NCBI RefSeq assembly: GCF_035946055.1
Contig: NZ_CP108364.1
Coordinates: 5,270,001 to 5,334,000 of the forward strand
Source: Streptomyces sp. NBC_01341
Lineage (GTDB): Bacteria; Actinomycetota; Actinomycetes; Streptomycetales; Streptomycetaceae
Length of the DNA: 64,000 nt
Reading direction: 5' to 3'
Below the pieces are notes generated by a model, which saw only the letters and a program-made list of their open reading frames with translations, was not told the origin of the DNA and ran no database searches. The position numbers and the translations under genes were made by a program. Shown here piece by piece: positions 34,448-41,898 of this stretch. Every line of letters starts with the position of its first letter. Position 1 is the first letter of the stretch.

Positions 34448-35305
34448 CTACGGGAGGGTCAGGATGTCCGCGCCCGTCTCCGTCACCACCAGTGTGTGCT
34501 CGAACTGCGCCGTGCGCCTGCGGTCCTTCGTGACCACGGTCCAGCCGTCGTCCCACATCTCGTAGTCGTGGGTTCCCAGCGTCAGCATCGGCTCGATGGT
34601 GAACGTCATCCCCGGCTGCATCACGGTCGTCGCGTGCGGGCTGTCGTAGTGCGGGACGATGAGGCCGGAGTGGAACGAGGTATTGATCCCGTGCCCGGTG
34701 AAGTCCCGCACCACGCCGTAGCCGAACCGCTTGGCGTACGACTCGATGACGCGCCCGATCACATTGATCTGCCGGCCGGGGCGTACGGACTTGATGGCGC
34801 GGTTCAGGGACTCCCTGGTGCGCTCCACCAGGAGCCGTGACTCCTCGTCGACGTCCCCGCAGAGGTAGGTGGCGTTGTTGTCGCCGTGCACCCCGTTGAT
34901 GTACGCCGTGACGTCGAGGTTCACGATGTCCCCGTCGCGCAGCACCGTGGAGTCGGGGATGCCGTGGCAGATGACCTCGTTGAGCGAGGTGCAGAGCGAC
35001 TTCGGGAACCCGCGGTAGCCCAGGGTCGACGGGTACGCCCCGTGGTCGACCATGAACTCGTGGGCGACCCGGTCGAGTTCGTCGGTGGTGACCCCGGGGG
35101 CGATGTGCTTGGCGGCCTCCTCCATCGCCTGCGCCGCGATGCGGCCCGCGATCCGCATGCGTTCCACGGTGTCGGAGTCCTGGACCTCCGGTCCCGTGTA
35201 CGGCGTGGGCGCGGGCTTGCCCACGTACTCGGGACGCCGGATGTTTCCGGGAACGGAACGGACGGGAGTGATCTCCCCTGGTACGAGAAGCGACTGGCCA
35301 GACAT
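34448..35305 (-). CDS. map: Type I methionine aminopeptidase
   Basis: 285 residues. It removes the initiator methionine from nascent proteins. An N-terminal extension of about 40 residues (VPGEITPVRSVPGNIRRPEY) with the PxxP-like segment typical of actinobacterial MAP precedes the pita-bread domain. Metal/catalytic residues are visible in CHGIPD, LDVTAYINGVHGDNN, FTGHGI, FTIEPML and QFEHTLVV. ATG ending at 35305 gives MSGQSLLVPG. It is divergent from a small conserved gene with a 59-base shared promoter region. Confidence 0.95.
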   Translation of the reverse strand: MSGQSLLVPGEITPVRSVPGNIRRPEYVGKPAPTPYTGPEVQDSDTVERMRIAGRIAAQAMEEAAKHIAPGVTTDELDRVAHEFMVDHGAYPSTLGYRGFPKSLCTSLNEVICHGIPDSTVLRDGDIVNLDVTAYINGVHGDNNATYLCGDVDEESRLLVERTRESLNRAIKSVRPGRQINVIGRVIESYAKRFGYGVVRDFTGHGINTSFHSGLIVPHYDSPHATTVMQPGMTFTIEPMLTLGTHDYEMWDDGWTVVTKDRRRTAQFEHTLVVTETGADILTLP

Positions 35306-35364
35306 GTCAGCGAGTCTAACCAGCGGTCTCGGGGGCACCATGGCAGCGAGGAAAGGATCCGTCG

Positions 35365-35589
35365 ATGGCCCTGTTCAAGAAGCGCACGGTGGGCAAACCG
35401 GGCGAATGGTTCTACTGCCTGGAGCACAAGAAGGTCGAGGAAGGGCCCGAGTGCCCGGCCAAGGACCGCTTCGGCCCGTATGCCTCCCGCGAGGAGGCGC
35501 AGCACGCGATGGACACGGCGAGGGAGCGGAACCTCGAGTGGGAGAACGACCCGAAGTGGCACGACCGCACGGGCGGGACCCCGGACTGA
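35365..35589 (+). CDS. Small conserved actinobacterial protein (74 aa)
   Basis: 74-residue hydrophilic protein with WFYCLEHKKVEEGPECPAKD, then FGPYASREEAQHAMDTARER, resembling a minimal SPOR/zinc-ribbon-like fold with Cys-x2-His and a single further Cys. From memory it is widely conserved beside map in streptomycetes. AAGGA precedes the ATG at 35365 by 7 bases and third-position G/C is high, so it is a real gene. Function unknown. Confidence 0.82.
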   Translation: MALFKKRTVGKPGEWFYCLEHKKVEEGPECPAKDRFGPYASREEAQHAMDTARERNLEWENDPKWHDRTGGTPD

Positions 35590-36608
35590 GGGCCGCCCCG
35601 TAACCCCTTGTGGGCCGACGCGCGGCTCGGGGTGCGGTGCGCGGCTACGGGCTCCGCGTGCCGGACGCATGCGCGTTCCGGTAATGCGGCGATGTTGCGC
35701 AAATGGTTCCCACTGGGGGTTACGGGACGACTCGGTCTTTTCTTTCAATCTGTACGGCGAGTGAAGGCATGCGGGCATCGGCCTCCGCGCTTCGTGCCCG
35801 GTTCGCCGGCGGTGTGTGGGTGTGGAGCGGGCCGGATGGGGGTGCTGAAAAGTTCGGTGGGCCCGGACGTGAGTCGGAGCGTTCGCGTCTCGAGGGGGCG
35901 AATCCGGGAGTGCGCGTCCCGTTCGTTCGTCCTCAATTGATTTTCGCACATACCGGAATGTCTTATTCCGGGGACAGCGTGACGACCGGATATTCTGGCG
36001 GCTGTCTCCGCAATGTGTTCACTTCCCCCGGAGTGGGGCATAAGTGACGTACCATCAGCTCAGGGCCTCGCGGGCTCCGGCTGCCCGTGCGGGGTGGTTC
36101 CGTTCGATCGGCCTTGGTGCAGGGCGTGTTGCTCGGATGCGACAGAGTCGCGGGCATTCCCGGCGACGGCGGGTCACGTTCGCCGAGTGGTCCGCTATGC
36201 GAGGGGTGGAGTCGACAAGTCCAAGGCCTGATGGATCATCCGGTCGGATATCGAACCCCGAAGTCCGACCTGATCCTCGTGGTCGGAGAGGTGCTGGAGC
36301 CGATGGTGAGTGACACCTTCGCGCCTGCGCTAACATATTCGCTTGACGGGTCAATCTAGTTTGTCGGCTCGTCAGGAGACTGCCGTCTCCGTAAATTCTG
36401 ATTCCGGAATTCCCGGTATCGGGCGGTACTGAGGCCAGGTCCTGCTCCGGCCGTGCCCTTATGCGGCACGGGGGAATTTCGGGCTGTCCGCCCGTAGGGG
36501 CAATGTTTCTGCATTGACTGCGCGAATGATCACGAGGTCGTTCGCCACGATTCCGGGCACAGTCACGTTGCCTCGCCGGTTCCGCCAGCTGATTGGATTT
36601 CCTTTTTC
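35590..36608. other. 1-kb interval without a recognised gene, relaxed base composition
   Basis: Between the small map-linked gene and the GT1 glycosyltransferase the DNA loses the usual strong third-position G/C bias and holds A/T-rich patches (TTTTCTTTCAATCTG near 35738; CAATTGATTTTCG near 35934). It contains a 7-bp inverted repeat CCGGAAT-N5-ATTCCGG (35953-35971), a palindrome ATTCCGGAAT (about 36400-36411), short hairpins GGAGAC-TGCC-GTCTCC (36375-36390) and CCGTGCC-N7-GGCACGG (36451-36471), and a possible 42-residue ORF annotated separately. No homologue of a known gene is recognisable. Confidence 0.6.
36231..36359 (+). CDS. Candidate short peptide gene (42 aa) upstream of the glycosyltransferase
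   Basis: Starts ATG GAT CAT with AAGG a few bases upstream and ends in TAG at 36357-36359. The middle 21 codons (KSDLILVVGEVLEPMVSDTF and one more) nearly all end in G or C, as in real Streptomyces genes, while the last 10 codons are A/T-relaxed. The peptide begins MDHPVGYRTPKSD and ends FAPALTYSLDGSI, an acidic leader-like half followed by a Ser/Thr/Tyr tail. No export signal or cysteine. It may be a ribosomal-peptide precursor, a leader peptide, or chance. Not recognised. Confidence 0.3.
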   Translation: MDHPVGYRTPKSDLILVVGEVLEPMVSDTFAPALTYSLDGSI

Positions 36609-37748
36609 ATGCGAGCTCTCTTCTTCTGTGCCCCGGGGTCCGGGCATCTCCTGCCCCTTCTGCCGCTGGTCCGGGCGTTTCGGGGACGCGGTGACACCGT
36701 GGCCGTCTGCACGCCGGAATCCATGGCGGCGTCCCTGGCGGCCGAGGACGTGGACTTCCTTCCCGCGGGCCCACCGATCGAACCCCTGATAGCGGAGGTG
36801 CTGCGCACCACGGGCGTCGACCTGTTCCAGGACATCACCCCCGAAGCCGAGGCCGAATTCTTCACCGGAGCGCGCATCGACCTCGGCTTCGACGAGGCGC
36901 TGGCCAAGGCACGCGCATGGCAGCCGGACCTGATCGTCGCCGCGCACTTCGATTTCGTGGGCCCCCTGGTCGGAGCCGTACTCGACGTTCCCGTCGCCGT
37001 GCTGACTTTCGGTCCGGCCGTTCAGCCTGAGAGAGCGGAGCTCATCGCGAGCCGTCTTCGCGGCAGGTACGAAGAGCGCGGGGTGACCTACGGCTCGGAG
37101 CGCTGGTACCTGGACACGTGCCCGCCCGCACTGCAGAACGCCGGATGGGAGGAGCCCGAAAACCGGATCGCTCTGCGTCCCGAGGCGTTCAGGAAACCTG
37201 GACAGGCCCAGCCGTCGAAGCCCGAAGGCGTCAATTCCCGGCCGCGCGTGCTGGTCAGCTTCGGAACGGTGTTTGCGATGCCGCACGTGATCGGCCCTCT
37301 GCTGGGCGGACTGCTGACGCAGGACATCGACCTGCGGGTGACCCTCAACAAGTCGACGCCGCAGGACTTCGGCCTGACCGACGAGCAGGTCGAGCGAGTC
37401 GAGTTCGTCGGCTTCACCCCGCTGGTGGAGCTGCTCCAGGGCGCCGACGCGATACTGACGCACGGTGGTGCGGGGACGGTGCTCGGTGCCCTGGCCGAAG
37501 GCGTCCCGTTGATCGTGACCCCGCTGGGCGCGGACCAGCCCATCCAGGCCGAACGGGTCGCCGCGGTCGGTGCCGGGATCGGGTTCCCGCTGCTCGACGC
37601 CCCTGTCGAGAGCGTGCTCAAGGCGGTGAACGATGTCCTGACGGACACCTCGTACGGCGACAACGCACGGATGGTCGCCCGGCAGATAGCCGAGCTGACG
37701 TCGCCGGCGGACGTCGCCGAGAAGCTCGCGGCCGCCGTTGCGGTCTGA
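36609..37748 (+). CDS. GT1-family (macrolide/NDP-sugar type) glycosyltransferase
   Basis: 379-residue GT-B enzyme of the UGT/macrolide glycosyltransferase type. N-terminal acceptor domain begins ALFFCAPGSGHLLPLLPL; the donor domain has VLVSFGTVF, VEFVGFTPLVELLQGADAIL and the donor-binding THGGAGTVLGALAEGVPL with GADQPIQAERV. Such enzymes glycosylate macrolides, flavonoids or other small aglycones, for synthesis or self-protection. There are no deoxysugar or polyketide genes nearby. The ATG at 36609 has no Shine-Dalgarno (TTTCCTTTTTC precedes it) and no alternative start exists between the upstream in-frame stop and it. Confidence 0.88.
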   Translation: MRALFFCAPGSGHLLPLLPLVRAFRGRGDTVAVCTPESMAASLAAEDVDFLPAGPPIEPLIAEVLRTTGVDLFQDITPEAEAEFFTGARIDLGFDEALAKARAWQPDLIVAAHFDFVGPLVGAVLDVPVAVLTFGPAVQPERAELIASRLRGRYEERGVTYGSERWYLDTCPPALQNAGWEEPENRIALRPEAFRKPGQAQPSKPEGVNSRPRVLVSFGTVFAMPHVIGPLLGGLLTQDIDLRVTLNKSTPQDFGLTDEQVERVEFVGFTPLVELLQGADAILTHGGAGTVLGALAEGVPLIVTPLGADQPIQAERVAAVGAGIGFPLLDAPVESVLKAVNDVLTDTSYGDNARMVARQIAELTSPADVAEKLAAAVAV

Positions 37749-37791
37749 CGGCTGAGCGAGAAGGCCGACGCCCCCGCCCCCGCCGCTCAGG

Positions 37792-39135
37792 TCAGAGGTC
37801 GATGCGGGCGGCGGGCAGGACACCCGGCTCCGTGCCGGGTGGCCCGGCGGGCGCGGAGCCGGGCCGGTCCTCGACGGGGCCGGTGCCGGCCGCACGCCTG
37901 CGGATCGCGTCCTCGTCCGTCGCGGAGTCGTAGGTCAGCAGCTTCGGCAGCGTCGCGGCGAGCAGCGCCACCGAGGCGACGCACGCCGCCCCGCCCGACC
38001 ACACCGCGGAGCGGGCCCCCGTCCAGCCGGCCATCGCACCCGCCCGGACCTGGCCCAGCTGGGGGCCGACGCTGTACGAGAGCACCTCGATCCCGGCGAG
38101 CCGCCCCCGCAGCTCGTCCGGGATCGTCTGGTTCCAGATCGTCGACCGGCCGAGCCCGCTGAGCATGTCGCCCGCTCCCGCGAGGGCCAGGCAGACCAGG
38201 ACCAGCCAGATGTTCCGGAACCACCCGGCCGCCGCGATCGCCAGGCCCCAGCCCGCAGCGCCGCCCACGACGAACAGCCCGTGCCGGCGCACCCGCGAGG
38301 TCCAGCCGCTGGTCAGCCCCAGCGCGAGGGAGCCCACCGACCCGGCGGCGTACATCAGGCCCAGGGCCCACTCGGCGTCCAGGTCGTCCGCGAGGAACGG
38401 GAAGACCGCGTTCGGGAAGGCGAAGAACATCGCGGCGAGATCGATCGCGTACGTCCCGAGCAGCACCGGGCGGCTCCACGCGTAGCGGGCACCCTCGGCG
38501 ATCCCGCGCAGGGACGGTTTCTCGGCGTCATGGGCGGGCGGCGCCGACGAAAGACGCAGGCACAGCACCACCGAGACCGCGAACGTGACGACGGTGACGG
38601 CATACGCCGTCGCGTGTCCCGCGTAGGCCACCACAACCCCCGCGAGCGAGGGCCCGGCGATGGCACCGACCTGCCAGCGCAGCGAGTTGAGCGCGGCGGC
38701 GGCGGTCTGCTGGTCGTGCGGCACGATCCTGGCCATCAGGGAGTCCAGGGCCGGCCGCTGCAGCCCGGCCAGCGCGGACACCCCGCCCGCCACCACGTAA
38801 AGCGGCCAGAGCGCGGGTTCCGGGGCGAGCGCGTTGACCAGCAGGACCACCGCCAGCAGCCCGAGCCCCGCCTCGGTGCCCAGGATGACCCTGCGGCGGT
38901 CGGCGGAATCGGCCAGCGCCCCTCCGTACAGTCCGAAGACGACCAGCGGCACGAGTTCCACCGCGCCCATCGCCCCCACGGCGAGCGGCGAACCGGTGAG
39001 GTGCTTGATCTGCAGCGGCAGCGCGATCAGGGCCATGAAGCTGCCGAAGTAGGTCACCAGCCCCTGGACCCAGAGCAGCCGGAAGTCGGCGGAGGAACGC
39101 CAGGGGGAGAGGTCGGGAAGCAGGCGGGAGGTCAC
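37792..39135 (-). CDS. MFS transporter (MFS_3/enterobactin-exporter-like group)
   Basis: 447 residues with about 12 transmembrane helices. The start FRLLWVQGLVTYFGSFMALIALPLQI and loop motif GGALADSADRRRVIL, with LNSLRWQVGAIAGPSLAGVV in helix 5, match the EntS-like MFS_3 group. The C-terminal ~50 residues are a hydrophilic Pro/Gly tail. GTG start ending at 39135. Substrate unknown; it converges on the glycosyltransferase and could export a glycosylated product, but this is speculative. Confidence 0.88.
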   Translation of the reverse strand: MTSRLLPDLSPWRSSADFRLLWVQGLVTYFGSFMALIALPLQIKHLTGSPLAVGAMGAVELVPLVVFGLYGGALADSADRRRVILGTEAGLGLLAVVLLVNALAPEPALWPLYVVAGGVSALAGLQRPALDSLMARIVPHDQQTAAAALNSLRWQVGAIAGPSLAGVVVAYAGHATAYAVTVVTFAVSVVLCLRLSSAPPAHDAEKPSLRGIAEGARYAWSRPVLLGTYAIDLAAMFFAFPNAVFPFLADDLDAEWALGLMYAAGSVGSLALGLTSGWTSRVRRHGLFVVGGAAGWGLAIAAAGWFRNIWLVLVCLALAGAGDMLSGLGRSTIWNQTIPDELRGRLAGIEVLSYSVGPQLGQVRAGAMAGWTGARSAVWSGGAACVASVALLAATLPKLLTYDSATDEDAIRRRAAGTGPVEDRPGSAPAGPPGTEPGVLPAARIDL

Positions 39136-39219
39136 GAGGGATCATGGTCCGTCGCCGCGCCCGCCACGGCAACGTGTTTTCCCGCCGGGGTGACGGGCCG
39201 CCCGCCCTCCCCGGGCCCC

Positions 39220-39822
39220 TCACCACCGGGCCGGCGGGGGAGCCGTCAACTGGTCGGCCAGGCGGGACAGCCGGTCCCGGAACGACCTCCGGCCGCGCGG
39301 GGTGACCGCCACGTTCTCCCCGGCCGCCGCGCTCACCAGGTGCTGCACCGTGTCGAGGTCCACCTCGTCCTCGGCGGAGACCGTCAGCGCCTCATGGGCG
39401 AGACCTCGCACCTCCGGATCGCCGCCGTCCAGCGAGAGCACCGTCGCCCCCGCCCGGCGCGCGTCGTGCACGCGCTCCAGCAGCGCGGCGTCCGGCCGCG
39501 CGGGCGCCACCAGCAGCAGCGTCTCGCCCCGCCCGGCCGCCTCGATCCGGCCGAGTCCGACGGCCAGGTGCGCGGGATCGTCCGGCTCCACCCGGTGGCG
39601 TACGAGCGTGGGCCTGAGCTGGGGCAGCCCGCACCACGTCGACTCGTCCACGAGGTGCGCGGCCATGTGCCACGGTTCGTAGACCTCGGTCCCCACGAGC
39701 AGCAGTCCGCCGTCCCGGGGGACGACGGACGACCGCAGTGTGCGGGCGAACCCCCGGGCCGCCGTCGGCCATTGCGTCCCGGCGAGCACCTCGCGCAGCA
39801 GAGCGACACGTACCGCGTCCAT
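39220..39822 (-). CDS. Conserved hypothetical protein
   Basis: 200 residues, not recognised. Two Rossmann-like strand-helix repeats (GGLLLVGTEVYEPWHMAAHL; GETLLLVAPARPDAALLERV followed by AGATVLSLDGG) resemble a degenerate SIS (sugar-isomerase/phosphosugar-binding) fold. The C-terminus is basic (GRRSFRDRLSRLADQL). No signal or membrane segment. ATG ending at 39822. It is upstream of the MFS gene on the same strand (84-base gap) and divergent from the F420 enzyme gene. Confidence 0.7.
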   Translation of the reverse strand: MDAVRVALLREVLAGTQWPTAARGFARTLRSSVVPRDGGLLLVGTEVYEPWHMAAHLVDESTWCGLPQLRPTLVRHRVEPDDPAHLAVGLGRIEAAGRGETLLLVAPARPDAALLERVHDARRAGATVLSLDGGDPEVRGLAHEALTVSAEDEVDLDTVQHLVSAAAGENVAVTPRGRRSFRDRLSRLADQLTAPPPARW

Positions 39823-39972
39823 GACCCGGAATCATGCACGCCGACCCGCGGCGGGCGCCGCCCGATCGCCGTAATCCACCCGGACGGGGGCACGGCAGCT
39901 GTCCGCCGTGCACGTCGCCGAGGCGGCCCGGGTGGGGGTTCCCTGCGGCTACCTGGCAGTAGGGTCGGCGCC

Positions 39973-40683
39973 ATGACTACGAATGACAGGGGCAGCGACC
40001 CCAAGCCCCCCGCCAAGGACCCGTGGGACCTTCCCGACGTGTCCGGCCTGACCGTCGGCGTGCTCGGCGGGACCGGCCCCCAGGGCCGCGGCCTCGCCTA
40101 CCGCCTCGCCCGCGCCGGGCAGAAGGTGGTCATCGGCTCACGCGCCGCCGACCGCGCCGAGGCCGCGGCGGCCGAGCTGGGCCTGGGCGTCGAGGGTGCG
40201 GACAACGCGGAGTGCGCGCGCCGCAGCGACGTCGTGATCGTCGCCGTGCCGTGGGACGGTCACGCCAAGACGCTGGAATCCCTGCGCGAGGAGCTCGCCG
40301 GCAAGCTCGTCGTCGACTGCGTCAACCCGCTGGGATTCGACAAGAAGGGCGCCTACGCCCTGAAGCCCGAGGAAGGCAGCGCCGCGGAGCAGGCAGCCGC
40401 CCTCCTGCCGGACTCCCGGGTCACCGCCGCCTTCCACCACCTGTCGGCGGTGCTGCTGCAGGACGAGACGATCGACGAGATCGACACCGATGTCATGGTG
40501 CTGGGCGAGGCGCGCGCCGACACGGACACCGTGCAGGCGCTCGCGAGCCGCATCCCCGGCATGCGCGGCGTCTTCGCCGGCCGGCTGCGCAACGCACACC
40601 AGGTCGAGTCCCTGGTGGCGAACCTGATCTCCGTCAACCGCCGCTACAAGGCACACGCGGGGCTGCGCACCACCGACGTGTGA
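39973..40683 (+). CDS. npdG: F420H2:NADP+ oxidoreductase (NPD/Fno family)
   Basis: 236 residues. It exchanges hydride between NADPH and coenzyme F420, supplying reduced F420. The dinucleotide motif GVLGGTGPQGRGLAYRLA (about 28-45) carries the F420-reductase-specific TGPQG loop, and VIGSRAADRAE provides the NADP phosphate-binding Ser-Arg. DVVIVAVPWDGH, VDCVNPLG and FHHLSAVLL follow the family pattern. ATG at 39973. Fits a cell with several F420-dependent enzymes, perhaps including the split-barrel protein at 13601-14026. Confidence 0.93.
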   Translation: MTTNDRGSDPKPPAKDPWDLPDVSGLTVGVLGGTGPQGRGLAYRLARAGQKVVIGSRAADRAEAAAAELGLGVEGADNAECARRSDVVIVAVPWDGHAKTLESLREELAGKLVVDCVNPLGFDKKGAYALKPEEGSAAEQAAALLPDSRVTAAFHHLSAVLLQDETIDEIDTDVMVLGEARADTDTVQALASRIPGMRGVFAGRLRNAHQVESLVANLISVNRRYKAHAGLRTTDV

Positions 40684-40763
40684 GCCCGTGCCGGGAGCCG
40701 AATCGGGCATGAGGGACACTGGACGGGACCGCGCACCATCCCCGGACAGGAGCACCAGCCCTC

Positions 40764-40952
40764 ATGCCCCGCCTCGCTCTCTACTCCCTGGCCGTCTGCG
40801 TCCTCGCCGTCGTCGCGGCCGTGGTCGCCTTCGTCCAGGGCAGCTTCCTCGGCATCGTCTGGGTGCTGCTGGCCGGCCTCTCGTCGAACATGACCTGGTT
40901 CTACGTGCGCAAGCACAGGGCGGAGGCACGCGCCGAGGCCGCCGCCGGTTAG
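40764..40952 (+). CDS. Small two-helix membrane protein (62 aa)
   Basis: 62 residues: two hydrophobic helices (about 4-24 and 28-48), a short loop, and a charged tail RKHRAEARAEAAAG. AGGAG lies upstream of the ATG at 40764. Not a member of a family I recognise. Its TAG overlaps by three bases the stop of the convergent site-2 protease gene, so the two are packed tail to tail. Confidence 0.75.
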   Translation: MPRLALYSLAVCVLAVVAAVVAFVQGSFLGIVWVLLAGLSSNMTWFYVRKHRAEARAEAAAG

Positions 40953-41761
40953 CGGATCAGCGCACAGCCCGGGTCCTGGTCGCCGAACCACTCCTGCCAG
41001 AAGCGGTAGGCGTCGAGGCCGCAGTACGTCTCGGCCTCGCTCACGCCCAGCCCCCGCAGCAGGGCGTCCACCGCGTCGAAGAAGACCCCGTTGATCTCCG
41101 GGATCCACAGGAGCGCGAAGACGGCGATCAGCCCGAAGGGCGCGAACGGCGCCACCTGACGCCGGACGCCGTCCGACAGCCACGGCTCGATCACGCCGTA
41201 ACCGTCGAGCCCCGGGACCGGCAGGAAGTTCAGGATCGCCGCCGTCACCTGGAGCAGTGCCAGGAACGCGAGGGCCAGCCGGAAGGAGAGCGGGACGCCG
41301 TCCAGGGCGCCCAGCCAGAACGGCGCCGTGCAGACGACGGCGAACAGCACGTTGGTGAGGGGGCCGGCCGCCGAGATCAGGCTGTGCTTCCAGCGCCCGC
41401 TGATGCGGCCCCGCTCGATGTAGACCGCCCCGCCCGGCAGGCCGATGCCGCCCATGATGACGAAGAGCACGGGCAGCACGATGCTCAGCAGGGCGTGGGT
41501 GTACTTGAGCGGGTTGAGGGTGAGATAGCCCTTCGCCCCGATCGAGATGTCGCCGCTGTGCAGCGCGGTGCGTGCGTGGGCGTACTCGTGGAGGCAGAGT
41601 GAGACGATCCAGGCAGCCGTGACGAACAGGAAGACCGCGAACCCGGTCCGGTCGGCGAAATCGGTCCACACCGCCCAGCCCGAGACGGCCATGACGGCGA
41701 CGATCCCGAGGAAGATCGGACTGACCCGCCGGTCGCTGGGGCGGCGGAACGCGGTCGTCAT
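40949..41761 (-). CDS. Site-2 protease family (M50-like) membrane metalloprotease
   Basis: 270 residues with about six transmembrane helices. The zinc-binding HExxH is LHEYAHART (near residue 58) inside a helix, and the third ligand region is NFLPVPGLDGYG; GPLTNVLFAVV precedes it. These define the rhomboid-unrelated S2P clan that cuts substrates within the membrane. The ATG ending at 41761 follows AGGAG by 8 bases and is preferred to a GTG three codons earlier. Substrate unknown; divergent from the SARP-type regulator. Confidence 0.9.
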   Translation of the reverse strand: MTTAFRRPSDRRVSPIFLGIVAVMAVSGWAVWTDFADRTGFAVFLFVTAAWIVSLCLHEYAHARTALHSGDISIGAKGYLTLNPLKYTHALLSIVLPVLFVIMGGIGLPGGAVYIERGRISGRWKHSLISAAGPLTNVLFAVVCTAPFWLGALDGVPLSFRLALAFLALLQVTAAILNFLPVPGLDGYGVIEPWLSDGVRRQVAPFAPFGLIAVFALLWIPEINGVFFDAVDALLRGLGVSEAETYCGLDAYRFWQEWFGDQDPGCALIR

Positions 41762-41898
41762 CGAGGACACTCCTGAGGCGCTGGGCCGCGGCTGCGCGGC
41801 ACGGGACTGGCCCCCGACCTTACGGGTGACACGGCGGGAACGTCTCGCAGCGGGGTGGTAGTTCCACGGGGGGAACCGCCGTCACGGACAATGGCCGC

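Noticed and set aside
35703..36047. A 114-codon plus-strand open frame in the gene-free island
   Set aside because: Third-position G/C is low and irregular, there is no ribosome site, and the product has no recognisable features; only the 42-codon frame further right has a coding-like pattern.
37118..37933. Open frame in another frame of the glycosyltransferase (Arg-rich)
   Set aside because: It is an arginine/glycine-rich shadow typical of high-GC genes, with no domain signature and fully overlapped by the well-supported glycosyltransferase.
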